Shown: positions 19,606-29,002, counted from the first letter of the stretch. The stretch: 64,000 nucleotides of DNA from Tahibacter soli (GCF_025717065.2 NZ_JAOVZO020000001.1:496001-560000), one strand, 5' to 3'. Numbers and translations: made by a program. The notes: generated by a model from the sequence alone, not told the origin.

Positions 19606-19628
19606 TTCGCGTAGCGCAGGGGAACGCC

Positions 19629-20147
19629 ATGTCCGAACTGCGAGGGCCGTCGCCCGATCTGCTCGACAAGTATCGCGGCGACGACGTGCAGCCGCTGTAC
19701 ACCGGCCGCGTGCGCGTCACGGGCGGCGAGGCCGCGCACGGACGCGCGTCGGGCGTCGCCCGGTCCGACGACGGGGCGCTCGACGTCGCGCTGCGCCTGC
19801 CGGTCGAACTCGGCGGGCCGGGCGGCGGCAGCAATCCGGAACAGCTCCTCGCCGCGGCCTGCGCGGCGTGTTTCCACGGCGCGCTGACGCTGCTGGCCCA
19901 GCGCGCCGGCATCGCGCTCGTCGACGCGAGCGTCGAGGCCGACGTGACGTTCGCGCGCGATCCGGTCGACGGCATGTTCCTGCTGTCGGCGCAGATCCGC
20001 GTGACGCTGCCCGGCGTCGACGCGCGAATCGCGGCCGAACTCGTGCGTCACACCGAGCGCGTCTGTCCCTACGCGAAGCTGTTCCGGCAGGGCATCGGCC
20101 ACGTCGTCGCGGTGGCTGCGCCGGCGCATCCGGCCGACGGCGGCTAG
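19629..20147 (+). CDS. ohr: Organic hydroperoxide resistance protein (Ohr/OsmC family)
   Basis: A thiol peroxidase reducing organic and fatty-acid hydroperoxides in the cytoplasm. Both redox cysteines are recognisable: the AACAACFHGAL segment and the RVCPYAKLF segment, about 66 residues apart, with the family signature GGGSNPEQLLAAACA before the first. At 172 residues it is some 25-30 longer than typical Ohr because of an N-terminal extension (SELRGPSPDLLDKYRGDD). No MarR-type OhrR lies beside it; the LysR regulator upstream may serve instead. Confidence 0.9.
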   Translation: MSELRGPSPDLLDKYRGDDVQPLYTGRVRVTGGEAAHGRASGVARSDDGALDVALRLPVELGGPGGGSNPEQLLAAACAACFHGALTLLAQRAGIALVDASVEADVTFARDPVDGMFLLSAQIRVTLPGVDARIAAELVRHTERVCPYAKLFRQGIGHVVAVAAPAHPADGG

Positions 20148-20187
20148 TGGCATTCGCACGAACATCGAACGAAGATCGGAGAGCCCC

Positions 20188-21195
20188 ATGCATACCGGAA
20201 AGTCATACACGCTTCCACAATTTATCTTCTGGACGCGGCGGTCGATCTACGTGCTCGTCGTGCTGGCCCTCGTACCGGTCGCGCTGCACGAATTCCTGGG
20301 GCTGAAGTGGCTGATCGTTCCGTGGGGCGTCGTATTCCTGCTCGGCACGACCGTCGCGCTGTCGGCCGGGTTCAAGAACCTGCAGACGTACAACCGCATG
20401 CAGGACGCGCAGCAGGTGTGGTCGTCGATCGTCAGCGCCAGCCGGACCTGGGGAATCCTGTGCCGCGATCTCGTGCCCGATCGCGAAGGCGCGCGCGAGT
20501 TTGCGTGGCGGCATCTCGCGTGGCTCGCCGCGCTGCGGCACCGGATGCGCCGCGTCATGCCGTGGGAAACGGCGAATCGCGCCGCCAACGCCGAGTACAT
20601 GCGCGGCCGGGCGGTGCCCGAACGCGAAGCGTCGCTCGAATCCGAACTCGGCCGGTACCTGTCGCCGGACGAACTGGCGCAGGTGCTCACGGCGGGCAAT
20701 CCGGCGCTGCAGGTGCTCGCGCTGCAGAGCCGGCAGGCGCAGTCGCTGCTGGCGCAGGGCGCGCTCGCCGCCGGCGCGTTCGCCGACCTCACCGGCCGTC
20801 TGCGCGAGTTTCAGGAACTGCAGGGCCGCTGCGAGCGGATCAAGCACTTTCCGTATCCGCGCCAGCACGCGTTCATCAACTCGCTGTTCGTCGGCATCCT
20901 GTGCGTGCTGCTGCCGTTCGGCATCGTCGGCGAGTTCGAGCGCCTGAACGCGCTGGCGGACGGCTGGACGCGCGGCTACATGATCTGGTTCAGCGTGCCG
21001 CTGAGCCTTCTGATCACCTGGATGTACACGTCGCTCGACCGTGTCGGCGAGAGCACCGAAAACCCGTTCGAGGGCAGCGCGAACGACGTGCCGATCACGC
21101 AGATGAGCCGCGACATCGAAGCCGACCTGCGCCAGATTCTCGGAGAGTCGAGCCTGCCCCCGGCGCCGCGCGCGGCGAACGATATCGCGTTGTGA
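20188..21195 (+). CDS. Bestrophin family membrane protein
   Basis: A 335-residue bacterial bestrophin (RFP-TM family), an inner-membrane ion channel. The N-terminal FIFWTRRSIYVLVVLALVP and the paired membrane helices near residues 45-60 and 230-270 fit the fold. Family hallmarks include FRNLQTYNRxxD-like sequence (FKNLQTYNRMQDAQQVW) and the C-terminal LDRVGESTENPFEG, which matches the ExxENPFG segment. Start ATG 20188 with GGAGA upstream, 40 bases after ohr. Ion selectivity cannot be inferred. Confidence 0.92.
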   Translation: MHTGKSYTLPQFIFWTRRSIYVLVVLALVPVALHEFLGLKWLIVPWGVVFLLGTTVALSAGFKNLQTYNRMQDAQQVWSSIVSASRTWGILCRDLVPDREGAREFAWRHLAWLAALRHRMRRVMPWETANRAANAEYMRGRAVPEREASLESELGRYLSPDELAQVLTAGNPALQVLALQSRQAQSLLAQGALAAGAFADLTGRLREFQELQGRCERIKHFPYPRQHAFINSLFVGILCVLLPFGIVGEFERLNALADGWTRGYMIWFSVPLSLLITWMYTSLDRVGESTENPFEGSANDVPITQMSRDIEADLRQILGESSLPPAPRAANDIAL

Positions 21196-21202
21196 GATGG
21201 AG

Positions 21203-21252
21203 CCCTCTCCCCCAGGCTTGCCTGGGGGAGAGGGTTGGGTGAGGGGGCGACG
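21203..21252 (+). repeat. Palindromic intergenic repeat, copy R1 (solitary)
   Basis: A perfect 15-bp stem: CCCTCTCCCCCAGGC, loop TT, then the exact complement ending GGGGGAGAGGG. It is followed by the conserved tail TTGGGTGAGGGGGCGACG. It lies between the convergent bestrophin and hemE genes and could work as a bidirectional terminator. Same family as the copies at 55970, 56094, 61011, 61096, 63009 and 63091. Confidence 0.9.
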
Positions 21253-21314
21253 CCAGACTCTGCGTTGCTGCAAAGAGAAGTTATATACGTTTCACCCGCG
21301 CGCCGTGAACGCTC

Positions 21315-22364
21315 TCAGCCGCGCGCCGACAGCCGGTGCACGGCGTCGACGAGCGCCGCGACGCGTTCGGGTCTGACGTCCGGCGTGATGCCGTGGCCGA
21401 GGTTGAAAACGTGGCCCGGTCCGTCGCCGTAGCTCGCGAGCGCCGCGCCGACTTCGGCTTCGATCGCTTCGGGCGACGCGTGCAGCGCGGCCGGGTCGAG
21501 ATTGCCCTGCAGCGCCACCTTGCCGCCGACGCGCGCGCGCGCGTCGCCGAGCGAGATCGTCCAGTCGACGCCGAGCGCGTCGCAGCCGGTGGCGGCCAGC
21601 GCTTCGAGATGGCCGTTCGCGCCCTTCGAGAACAGGATCAGCGGCACGTCGCGCGTCGCGGCGTCGGCCTTGAGCGTCGCGGCGATCTGCGCGAGATAGC
21701 GCAGCGAAAATTCGCGGAACTGCGCCGGCGCGAGCAGGCCGCCCCAGGTGTCGAACACCATCAGCGCCTGCGCCCCCGCCGCGGCTTGCGCGGCGAGGTA
21801 CGTCGATACCGACCGCGCGACGGTGTCGAGCAGGCGGTGCATCAGGGCCGGCTCGTTCCACAGCATCGACTTGGGCCGCGCGAAGTTCGACGAGCCTTCG
21901 CCTTCGACCATGTAGCACGCGAGCGTCCACGGGCTGCCGGAAAAGCCGATCAGCGGCACGCGACCGCCGAGCGCGGCGCGGATCGTGCGCACAGCATCCA
22001 TGACGTAGCGCAGCTCGCCTTCGGGATCGGGCACGCCGAGCCTCGCGACGTCGGCCTCGCTGCGCACCGGGTTGCGAAACTTCGGACCTTCGCCGTCGGC
22101 GAAATGCAGGCCGAGGCCCATCGCGTCGGGTATCGTGAGAATGTCGGAAAACAGGATCGCCGCGTCGAGCGCAAATCGTTCCAAAGGCTGCAAAGTGACT
22201 TCGCACGCCAATTCGGGATTGGTACAAAGCGCCATGAAGCTGCCGGCCTTGGCGCGCGTCGCGCGGTATTCGGGCAGGTAGCGGCCGGCCTGGCGCATCA
22301 GCCATACCGGTGTGGCGTCGACGGGTTCGCGCCGGAGCGCGCGGAGAAAGCGATCGTTCTGCAT
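21315..22364 (-). CDS. hemE: Uroporphyrinogen decarboxylase
   Basis: A 349-residue cytoplasmic enzyme converting uroporphyrinogen III to coproporphyrinogen III in haem synthesis. Signatures include [16 protein letters not shown] near the N-terminus, [15 protein letters not shown] (with the catalytic Asp), [16 protein letters not shown] and the C-terminal [11 protein letters not shown]. The start at 22364 gives [10 protein letters not shown], the usual HemE N-terminus. It is the last gene of the minus-strand aroK operon, 50 bases after the SPOR protein. Confidence 0.97.
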   Translation of the reverse strand: MQNDRFLRALRREPVDATPVWLMRQAGRYLPEYRATRAKAGSFMALCTNPELACEVTLQPLERFALDAAILFSDILTIPDAMGLGLHFADGEGPKFRNPVRSEADVARLGVPDPEGELRYVMDAVRTIRAALGGRVPLIGFSGSPWTLACYMVEGEGSSNFARPKSMLWNEPALMHRLLDTVARSVSTYLAAQAAAGAQALMVFDTWGGLLAPAQFREFSLRYLAQIAATLKADAATRDVPLILFSKGANGHLEALAATGCDALGVDWTISLGDARARVGGKVALQGNLDPAALHASPEAIEAEVGAALASYGDGPGHVFNLGHGITPDVRPERVAALVDAVHRLSARG

Positions 22365-22414
22365 GAGGGTTTCCGATGGGCGCGCCGGCGCGAGCCGGCG
22401 CGTGACACGGCCGG

Positions 22415-23551
22415 TCAGCGGACCAGCTTCAATTCCTGTTTGAGCGGTCCGACGCGGCGCGGCCAGCCGACATCGGCGATGCCGGATGCGAGCGCTTCGC
22501 CGCGCGCGGCGCGCGCCGAGTCGATCGAGTCGAAGTCGCCCCACAGCGCGACGTACCAGCTCGCGCCGTCGCGCGTAAGCGCCAGCAGATAGACCTCGCC
22601 GCGCGGCAGCGTCGCCTGCGCCGCGGCCGCTTCGACCGCGGAGCGGTCGGCGCCGCGTGCGAGTTCGAGCACGTAGCGCGAATCGGCGAGCGTGCGGAAC
22701 GCGTCGGCGTGGCGCAGCGACGGCGCTGCCGTGCGCACCGGTTCGCTCGGCGGCGCGGCTTGCGGCGTCGCCTCGGCGGCTTTCGGTGCGACGACCGGCT
22801 CGGACGACACCTCGGTGGCGACCGGTGCGGCGATCGCTGCCGGCGGTTCGGTCGGCGCTGCGACGGCGGCCGGCGGCTCCGGCGTGCGCGGCTTCGGTGC
22901 GGTCGTGGGCGGTTCGGGCGCCGCGGGTTTCGCCTGCGTCACGACGCGCTCGGGTTCGGGTTCCGGTGCCGGCGGCTTCGCCTCGGTGACGACCGGGGCC
23001 GCCGTTTCGAGCGGCGGCGGCGCGGCCGGCTTCGTGTCGACCGGCGGCGGTTCGGCGGCCTTGACCTCGACGGGCGCCGCGGCGACGGGTTTTGCCTCGA
23101 CCGGTGCGGCCGGCGGCGGCTCGGATTTCGGCGCGGGCGGCGGCGCGCTCGACGCCACCGGCGCCGACGCGGCCTCGGGCGCGAGCAGGTAGCTCGGCAC
23201 GGTGCGGCCCGAAGCGCTGCCGGACGACGACGGCGATGCGATCGCCGCCGGCGGTTCGCTCGGCGCGGCGGCCGGTTCCATCGCCGCCGCGGCGGCGGCG
23301 CGTTCGCTGTCGGACAGGTCGGTCGCGCGCGCGCTGCGCAGCGCCGGACCGTCCGCCTTCGGCGTCGCGGCCGGCGGGTTGTCGGCGCTGCCGCAGTTCC
23401 AGCTCTTGCGGTCGGCCGCCGGCACGCAGACGTGCTTCTTGCCGGGCTCGAAGATGTGTTCGTCCTGCTGGGCGCAGGCCACGTACGGCATCAGCGCTAG
23501 CGCGAAGCCGATGCCGGCGGCGCGCAGGGAATGTCGGACGTCAACGGACAT
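22415..23551 (-). CDS. Exported Pro/Ala-rich SPOR-domain protein
   Basis: A 378-residue protein with a signal peptide (about residues 9-27, [11 protein letters not shown]). Residues 28-60 are a conserved head with two Cys ([18 protein letters not shown]). A low-complexity Pro/Ala/Glu/Val linker fills about residues 60-290. The C-terminal 80 residues ([20 protein letters not shown] ... [11 protein letters not shown]) form a SPOR domain, which binds denuded peptidoglycan glycans at division sites. Placement between aroB and hemE parallels DamX-type proteins near aroKB in other gammaproteobacteria. It overlaps the WGR gene by 11 bases. Confidence 0.85.
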   Translation of the reverse strand: MSVDVRHSLRAAGIGFALALMPYVACAQQDEHIFEPGKKHVCVPAADRKSWNCGSADNPPAATPKADGPALRSARATDLSDSERAAAAAAMEPAAAPSEPPAAIASPSSSGSASGRTVPSYLLAPEAASAPVASSAPPPAPKSEPPPAAPVEAKPVAAAPVEVKAAEPPPVDTKPAAPPPLETAAPVVTEAKPPAPEPEPERVVTQAKPAAPEPPTTAPKPRTPEPPAAVAAPTEPPAAIAAPVATEVSSEPVVAPKAAEATPQAAPPSEPVRTAAPSLRHADAFRTLADSRYVLELARGADRSAVEAAAAQATLPRGEVYLLALTRDGASWYVALWGDFDSIDSARAARGEALASGIADVGWPRRVGPLKQELKLVR

Positions 23552-23801
23552 GCGGCGCCTCCAGGCCCTGGCTGAATACGACCAGAAAACCGCGTTTCAC
23601 CTGCGCGTCGCGCGCCTGCGTGAACGCGGCGATCGCATCGTCGCGCTCGAGGTAGATCTCGCGCTTGCTGCTCGTGCGACCGCCCTGCTGGCCCCATTCG
23701 CGGTACAGCGTCCAGCCGCCGAGCAGGTCCTGCTGGAGCACGATTTCGTAGTAGCGCGGCGACTCGGCGGCCACCGGCTTGGTTTGCATGTAGATGCGCA
23801 T
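23541..23801 (-). CDS. Stand-alone WGR-domain protein
   Basis: An 86-residue protein made almost entirely of a WGR domain: the motif WTLYREWGQQGGRTS gives the Trp-Gly-Arg core, then KREIYLERDDAIAAF and a family-typical KRGFLV segment. WGR domains occur in PARP and MolR-type proteins and are thought to bind nucleic acid. Here it is embedded between aroB and the SPOR gene on the minus strand, 36 bases after aroB. Function unknown. Confidence 0.85.
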   Translation of the reverse strand: MRIYMQTKPVAAESPRYYEIVLQQDLLGGWTLYREWGQQGGRTSSKREIYLERDDAIAAFTQARDAQVKRGFLVVFSQGLEAPHVR

Positions 23802-23837
23802 GAAACGGGATTGTAGCCGCGAACGCCCGCGGTTCGG

Positions 23838-24914
23838 TCAGCGCAGCACGTTGCCGATCGCGCCTTCGTCGACGTCCGGCACGATCTGCGCGTCGCCGAT
23901 GCCGCGCCACAGGATCAGGCGCAGGCGTCCGCTGACGTTCTTCTTGTCGAGCCGCATCAGTGCGAGAAGGTGCTGCGCATCGTGCCCGGGCGGCAGCGCC
24001 GTCGGCAGGCCGAGCGCGGCGAGCAGGCGCTCCAGGCGCTGCGTATCGGCCGCCGGCGCGCGGCCGAGTTCGGCCGACAGCCGTGCCGCCAGCACCATGC
24101 CGATCGCCACCGCCTCGCCGTGCAGCAGCGTGCCGTAGCCGGCCGACGTTTCGAGCGCATGGCCGAACGTGTGGCCGAAATTAAGCAGCGCGCGTTCGCC
24201 GTCTTCGCGCTCGTCGCGCGCGACGACGCCGGCCTTGTGCGCGCAGCTCCTCGCGATGGCCTCGCCGACGGCCGCGTCGTCGCGCGCGGCGAGCGCGGCG
24301 GCGTTCTCTTCGAGCCAGGCGAAGAATTCCGCGTTGCCGATCGCGCCGTACTTGACGACTTCGGCGAGGCCCGAGCGGTACTCGCGCGGCGGCAGCGTCG
24401 CCAGCGTGCCCGTGTCGATCACGACCGCGCGCGGCTGGTGGAACGCGCCGACGAGGTTTTTGCCGGCCGCGAGATTCACGCCGGTCTTGCCGCCGACCGA
24501 CGAGTCGACCTGGGCGAGCAGCGTCGTGGGAATCTGGATGAAGTCGACGCCGCGCATCCACGTCGCGGCGGCGAAGCCGGCGAGGTCGCCGATCACGCCG
24601 CCGCCGAGTGCGACGAGGCAGGCGTCGCGGTTCGCCTTGAGCGCGGCGAGCGCGTCGAACACCTGCGCGCAATGGTCGAGGGTCTTGTACGCCTCGCCGT
24701 CGGGCAGCACGAGCGACGCGACCGCGAGGCCGTCGAGCGCGGCCAGCGTGCGATCGAGATACAGCGGTGCGACGGTCGCGTTCGTCACCACGAGCGCGTG
24801 GCGTCCCCGGATCGCTGCGCGCCAGCGCGCGTGGTCGTCGAGAATGCCGGGGCCGATCCAGATCGGGTACGCGCGCTCGCCGAGCGCGACGTTCAACGTA
24901 TGCCGCACGCTCAT
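23838..24914 (-). CDS. aroB: 3-dehydroquinate synthase
   Basis: A 358-residue NAD- and metal-dependent cytoplasmic enzyme, second step of the shikimate pathway. Visible signatures: [31 protein letters not shown], the [20 protein letters not shown] block, EVVKYGAI and the metal-ligand stretch [12 protein letters not shown] followed by [11 protein letters not shown]. The start overlaps the aroK stop by four bases (ATGA), implying coupled translation. The length matches the family. Confidence 0.98.
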   Translation of the reverse strand: MSVRHTLNVALGERAYPIWIGPGILDDHARWRAAIRGRHALVVTNATVAPLYLDRTLAALDGLAVASLVLPDGEAYKTLDHCAQVFDALAALKANRDACLVALGGGVIGDLAGFAAATWMRGVDFIQIPTTLLAQVDSSVGGKTGVNLAAGKNLVGAFHQPRAVVIDTGTLATLPPREYRSGLAEVVKYGAIGNAEFFAWLEENAAALAARDDAAVGEAIARSCAHKAGVVARDEREDGERALLNFGHTFGHALETSAGYGTLLHGEAVAIGMVLAARLSAELGRAPAADTQRLERLLAALGLPTALPPGHDAQHLLALMRLDKKNVSGRLRLILWRGIGDAQIVPDVDEGAIGNVLR

Positions 24915-25459
24915 GCCGCCGCCGTCGTGTCGGTGCGGCGCCAGATGCGTTCGAGCTCGTGCAGCAGTTCGACCGTCACCTGCGGTACGTGTTCGCTCGA
25001 CGCGACGAGGCGCAGGTCGGCGATTTCGCGGTACAGCGGATTGCGCACGAGCGCCATCGCTTCGAGCCGCTCGCGCCGGTCCGGCGCCGCGAGCAGCGGT
25101 CGCTTGCGGTCGCGCGCGAGGCGCGCCAGCTGCTGTTCGACCGTGGTTTCGAGGTAGACGACGAAGCCGCGCGCGGCGAGCAGCGCGCGGTTGCCGGCGT
25201 CGAGCACGGCGCCGCCGCCGGTCGCCAGCACGATGCCGTCGAGCGCGACCATGTCGGCGAGGCAGGCGCGTTCGCGCCGGCGAAAGCCCGCTTCGCCCTC
25301 GACTTCGAAGATCAGCGGGATCGTCGCGCCGGTGTGTTCCTCGATCACATGGTCGAGATCGTGGAACGGCAGCGACAGATGTTCGGCGACGCGGCGACCG
25401 ATCGTGGTCTTGCCGGCGCCCATCGGTCCGATGAGAAAAAGGTTCGGCGCGGGATTCAT
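24911..25459 (-). CDS. aroK: Shikimate kinase
   Basis: A 182-residue P-loop kinase phosphorylating shikimate. Walker A is GPMGAGKTT at residues 11-19; the shikimate-binding [11 protein letters not shown], the segment GEAGFRRRE and GGGAVLD are all present, as is the lid region RDRKRPLL. First gene of a five-gene minus-strand run aroK-aroB-WGR-SPOR-hemE. It is divergent from exosortase H across 116 bases, where I could not place a convincing promoter. Confidence 0.97.
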   Translation of the reverse strand: MNPAPNLFLIGPMGAGKTTIGRRVAEHLSLPFHDLDHVIEEHTGATIPLIFEVEGEAGFRRRERACLADMVALDGIVLATGGGAVLDAGNRALLAARGFVVYLETTVEQQLARLARDRKRPLLAAPDRRERLEAMALVRNPLYREIADLRLVASSEHVPQVTVELLHELERIWRRTDTTAAA

Positions 25460-25575
25460 GGACCGATGCTAGCACGCAGGCGCGGCGCGGCTTCCGGCGT
25501 TTTCGTCATTTGCCGGCGAGGGCGCCGGCGCGCCGAAAGCGCTACCATGGCGGCCTGTATCGCAGGTTCGCCGTC

Positions 25576-26109
25576 ATGTTTCGATTTCTCGCCATCTTCA
25601 TCGTCTGCCTGCTCGTCCTGTTCACGCTCGACGTGCTGCAACCGGTCAACGACCTCGTGATCGATCCGTTCAACGGCGTGCTCGCGTGGATCTCGGCGCA
25701 CGTGATCGATCTCTTCGGCGGCGACGCGATCTCGCAGGGCAAGGCGCTGATCAGCCCGACCACGGGCATGGCCGTGACGATCGAGCGCGTCTGCAACGGC
25801 ATCGAGGCGGTGATCGTGCTGGTATCGGCGATGCTCGCGTTCCCGGCACCGTGGAAATACAAGCTCCTCGGCGTGCTCGCCGGCACGCTCGCGATCCAGG
25901 CGCTCAACGTCGTGCGCATCATCAGCCTGTACTACCTGCACCAGTGGGATCGCACCGCGTTCGACTGGTTTCACGAATACATCTGGCAGGCGCTGATCGT
26001 GCTCGACGCGCTCGCCGCGTATCTGATCTGGCTGCGGCTGCTGCCGCGTCCGGTCGCGCCGGCCACCGACGCGGACGACGCGCCGCCGCAGGCGCAGGCG
26101 CCGGCATGA
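25576..26109 (+). CDS. xrtH: Exosortase H
   Basis: A 177-residue multi-spanning inner-membrane transpeptidase-like protein of the exosortase/archaeosortase superfamily, small-size class. The invariant triad is present: Cys73 in ERVCNGIEA, Arg114 in NVVRIISLYY and His133 in FDWFHEY. Length and motifs match exosortase H, which processes IPTLxxWG-CTERM proteins at the envelope (family knowledge). Start ATG 25576 (MFRFLAIFIVCLLV) puts the first membrane helix at the N-terminus. The stop overlaps the next gene as ATGA. No IPTL-CTERM substrate is encoded in this window. Confidence 0.88.
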   Translation: MFRFLAIFIVCLLVLFTLDVLQPVNDLVIDPFNGVLAWISAHVIDLFGGDAISQGKALISPTTGMAVTIERVCNGIEAVIVLVSAMLAFPAPWKYKLLGVLAGTLAIQALNVVRIISLYYLHQWDRTAFDWFHEYIWQALIVLDALAAYLIWLRLLPRPVAPATDADDAPPQAQAPA

Positions 26110-26972
26110 CGCGCGACGGCGCCTGCCTGATCGCCGGCTGCGGCGACGTGGGCACGCGCCTGGGCGTTCTGCTCGCCGCGCGGGGCGAAAAAGTGTACGG
26201 ACTGCGGCGCAGCGACGCGCCGCTGCCGGCCGGCATGACGCCGCTCGTCGCCGACCTGACCGACCCCGCGACGTTGCGCGAACTGCCCGACGACGTGACG
26301 CGCGTCGTCTTCCTGCCCGCGCCCGGCGCGCGCGACGCCGCGGCGTACCGCGGCCTTTTCGTCGACGGCATCGGGCATCTGCTCGACGCGCTCGTCGCAC
26401 GCATGCGCGTCGCGCGGTTCGTGTTCGTCTCGTCGAGCGCCGTCTACGGCGAACACGACGGCGCCTGGGTCGACGAGTCGACGCCTTGCGCGCCGCTCGC
26501 GTTCAACGGCGAATTGCTGCTCGACGCCGAAGCGCGCCTGCGTTCGAGCGGCCTGTCCGCGATCGTCGCGCGCTGCTCGGGCCTGTACGGACCGGGACGT
26601 ACGCGCCTGATCGATCAGATCGCGAACGGTACGGCACGCCTGCCTGCCGGCGCCGGGGACTACACGAACCGCATCCATGTCGACGACGCGGCGGCCGCGC
26701 TCGCGCATCTGCTCGCGCGCGAAAACGCCGACGACTGCTACCTCCTGACCGACGATCATCCGGCGACGCTGGCCGAAGTCTACGGCTTCATCGCCGACCG
26801 GCTCGGCCTGCCCGGGCCGCCGCCGGAACCGGCGCCGGCCGCGCGCGCCGTCGGCAACAAGCGGTTGTCGAATCGCCGCCTGCGCGCCACCGGTTTCGAT
26901 TTTCGCTACCCGGATTTCCGTGCCGGCTACGCGAGCGTCTTGACGCCGCCGACACATGCCGCGCGGCCATAG
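26106..26972 (+). CDS. NAD-dependent epimerase/dehydratase-like SDR (YeeZ-like)
   Basis: A 288-residue extended SDR. The N-terminal nucleotide motif is AGCGDVGTRLG rather than the usual GxxGxxG, as in YeeZ-type proteins. FVFVSSSAVYGEHDG, the late GLYGPGRTR and NRIHVDDAAAAL match the family. The Tyr of the YxxxK motif is replaced (SSSAVYGE then FNGELLLDAE, no clear YxxxK), which questions catalytic competence. Translationally coupled to exosortase H (ATGA overlap), so a role with sorted surface proteins or sugars is possible. Substrate unknown. Confidence 0.82.
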   Translation: MTRDGACLIAGCGDVGTRLGVLLAARGEKVYGLRRSDAPLPAGMTPLVADLTDPATLRELPDDVTRVVFLPAPGARDAAAYRGLFVDGIGHLLDALVARMRVARFVFVSSSAVYGEHDGAWVDESTPCAPLAFNGELLLDAEARLRSSGLSAIVARCSGLYGPGRTRLIDQIANGTARLPAGAGDYTNRIHVDDAAAALAHLLARENADDCYLLTDDHPATLAEVYGFIADRLGLPGPPPEPAPAARAVGNKRLSNRRLRATGFDFRYPDFRAGYASVLTPPTHAARP

Positions 26973-27285
26973 TGGAACCGCAACAAAAAGAAAGATCCGG
27001 TAACGAATTGTGCACTGCGGTAGAGAAAGGCGCTTCCCGGGCTAGCGGCCCGGCTATGCCTTGCTGCTACACTGCCTGTGAAAAAACGTTGCAATGCGAG
27101 GGCGCGGATCTGGCGCGCGTGCCGAAAAAGCAGGTCCGGCGCGGCATTCCAGGGAAGATTGCAACGCGACCGCCGTTGAAAGTCGGGCGGTCACCGGAAA
27201 GCGTGCGTCGCCGTACCCGCGGTGACATGCGTTGAGGTTTGGAGGCCGGAGGCCGCAACGCAGGGGTATCCCTCAAGGAGACGCC
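26973..27285. other. 313-base intergenic region before dodecin
   Basis: No gene is supported here. It contains a hairpin CCGGGC-TAGCG-GCCCGG (27037-27053) without U-tract, and two direct copies of TTGCAAYGCGA at 27089-27099 and 27159-27169, 70 bases apart, which may be regulator sites. Base composition is less GC-rich than the flanks. No convincing -35/-10 pair was found. Confidence 0.5.
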
Positions 27286-27489
27286 ATGACGATTGCCAAG
27301 GTCATCGAAATCAGTTCGTCCTCGACCAAGGGTATCGAGGATGCCGTGCAGCACGGCCTGTCGAAGGTCGCGACGACGGTGAAGAACATCAAGGGAGCCT
27401 GGGTCAACGACATCAAGGTCGTGACTTCGGATGACGGTACAATCGAGGAATGGCGCGTCAATCTGCGCGTTAATTTCATCGTCGAATGA
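27286..27489 (+). CDS. Dodecin (flavin-binding)
   Basis: A 67-residue dodecin: MTIAKVIEISSSSTKGIEDA followed by GAWVNDIKVV and EEWRVNLRVNFIVE, the family pattern with the flavin-stacking Trp. Dodecins assemble as dodecamers that sequester riboflavin/FMN. The ATG has CAAGGAG nine bases upstream. The next gene, a response regulator, starts 45 bases later and could be co-transcribed. Confidence 0.95.
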   Translation: MTIAKVIEISSSSTKGIEDAVQHGLSKVATTVKNIKGAWVNDIKVVTSDDGTIEEWRVNLRVNFIVE

Positions 27490-27533
27490 GGAACCTGCCG
27501 GATGCGTCCGAGGCTTGTGCAGGAAGGAGTCGC

Positions 27534-28232
27534 ATGAGCAAACACGAAGTGGTCATCGGTTTTCTGGAAGACGATGCCGACCAGGCCGAACTGATTTCCC
27601 TTTGGCTCGAACGGGCCGGCTACTCGCCTCGCGTATTTCGCAGCGCCAGCGAGTTTCGCCGCCGTCTTGGCAATGAGGCCGTCGATCTTCTGTTGCTCGA
27701 CTGGATGCTGCCCGACTCGACCGGGCTCGACGTGATCGCGTGGATACGCTCATCGGCCAACTCCGAGTTGCCGGTGATCTTCCTGACCGCGCGTTCGCTC
27801 GACGAAGACATCGTGCGCGGCCTGGAAAGCGGCGGCGACGACTACGTCATCAAGCCGCCGAAACAGGCCGAACTGCTCGCGCGCGTCGCCGCGGTACTGC
27901 GCCGCCGCGGCGTCGACACCGAAGGGTCGACCGAAATTTCGCTGCCGCCGTACATGGTCGACCTGCAGCGCCGCCGCATCTCGATCGACAGCCGCGAAAT
28001 CGAACTGACGCAGCGCGAGTTCGACCTTGCGACGTATCTGTTCCGGCGCCAGGGCCGCATCGTCAGCCGCGACGCGCTGCTCGAAAACGTCTGGAACATG
28101 AGCTCGCAGGTGTCGACGCGCACGGTCGACACGCATGTCAGCCGCCTGCGCAAGAAGCTCGAACTCTCGGGCGAGCACGGCTGGCGCCTGACGGCCGTCT
28201 ATCAGCACGGGTATCGCCTCGAGCAGACCTGA
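27534..28232 (+). CDS. OmpR/PhoB-type response regulator
   Basis: A 232-residue DNA-binding response regulator. The receiver has the acidic patch LEDD, phospho-acceptor Asp56 in LLLLDWMLPD, Thr in FLTAR and Lys107 (IKPP). The C-terminal winged helix runs from ELTQREFDLATYLF to VSRLRKKLE and HGYRLEQT. The ATG at 27534 has AGGAAGGAG upstream. It opens a same-strand group with the coiled-coil, OmpA-like, GTPase and kinase genes, so the hybrid kinase at 31227-32780 is its most likely partner. Confidence 0.93.
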   Translation: MSKHEVVIGFLEDDADQAELISLWLERAGYSPRVFRSASEFRRRLGNEAVDLLLLDWMLPDSTGLDVIAWIRSSANSELPVIFLTARSLDEDIVRGLESGGDDYVIKPPKQAELLARVAAVLRRRGVDTEGSTEISLPPYMVDLQRRRISIDSREIELTQREFDLATYLFRRQGRIVSRDALLENVWNMSSQVSTRTVDTHVSRLRKKLELSGEHGWRLTAVYQHGYRLEQT

Positions 28233-28328
28233 GACGTACCCGCGCGCTGAACGATTCGCCGCGGACGCGCATTGCGCGTCGGCGGCGTTCGCGTATAACG
28301 CTTGCAAGGGCTTCGACGAGGTTCCGCC

Positions 28329-28985
28329 ATGCCGGTCGGGCGCAAATCGAACACCAGGGACAAGCGCGGCAAGCCGGCCGTCGCGCGCGGCAAGGCGGGC
28401 GCGAAGAAGCGTAGCCATGTGGAAAAGACTATGAGCGACAAAAAGAACTCCGCGCCGCCGGACGCCGGCGCCGACCGCAACGTCGACCAGATTCGCGACA
28501 TCCTGTTCGGCGGCCAGATGCGCGACTACGAGCGCCGCTTCCTCGAACTCAACGAGCGCCTCGAAGCCGACTTCAAGGCGTTGCGGCTGGACCTCGACAA
28601 GCGCGTCGCCGCGCTCGACAAGCGCCTGGACGAAGCGCTCGACAAGCTCGCCAAGGGCCTGCGCCAGGAAGTGGCCGACCGCAACAAGGCGGTCGAAGAC
28701 CTCGAATCGCGTCTGCTGCAGAGCGCGCGCACGCAGCGCGGCGAGCTCACCAACGCGATCGAAGCCGTGAGCCACGAGTTGTCGACGACCGACGAGCGCC
28801 TGCGCCGCGCGATCGCCGAACTCGAAGCCGCGCTGCAGGAAGAAGCCTCGCGCGCGAGCGCGGCGCTGAACCGCTCGCAGGATTCGGTGCGCGCCGAGAA
28901 GGTCGGCCGCGAAGATCTCGCCGCGCTCCTGACCGAGGTTGCGCTGCGGCTCAAAGGCGATTTCGACCTGCCCGGCGGCAACTGA
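28329..28985 (+). CDS. Coiled-coil protein of the GTPase/kinase cluster
   Basis: A 218-residue protein I cannot assign to a named family. The N-terminal 34 residues are strongly basic (GRKSNTRDKRGKPAVARG), followed by QIRDILFGGQMRDYERRF and a long heptad-rich alpha-helical region (about residues 60-190: LDKRVAALDKRLDEALDKLA, then SHELSTTDERLRRAIAELEA). Two starts are plausible, ATG 28329 (GAGG upstream) and ATG 28431 (MSDKKNSAPP, GGA upstream); high GC3 between them favours the longer form. It ends 17 bases before the OmpA-like gene. A scaffold or effector for the small GTPase is a guess from context. Confidence 0.75.
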   Translation: MPVGRKSNTRDKRGKPAVARGKAGAKKRSHVEKTMSDKKNSAPPDAGADRNVDQIRDILFGGQMRDYERRFLELNERLEADFKALRLDLDKRVAALDKRLDEALDKLAKGLRQEVADRNKAVEDLESRLLQSARTQRGELTNAIEAVSHELSTTDERLRRAIAELEAALQEEASRASAALNRSQDSVRAEKVGREDLAALLTEVALRLKGDFDLPGGN

Positions 28986-29002
28986 GCGTCGCCCCGAGCC
29001 TC

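Noticed and set aside
27037-27053. Hairpin CCGGGC-TAGCG-GCCCGG as terminator of the epimerase gene
   Set aside because: Weak 6-bp stem, no U-tract and 65 bases after the stop; recorded only in the intergenic entry.
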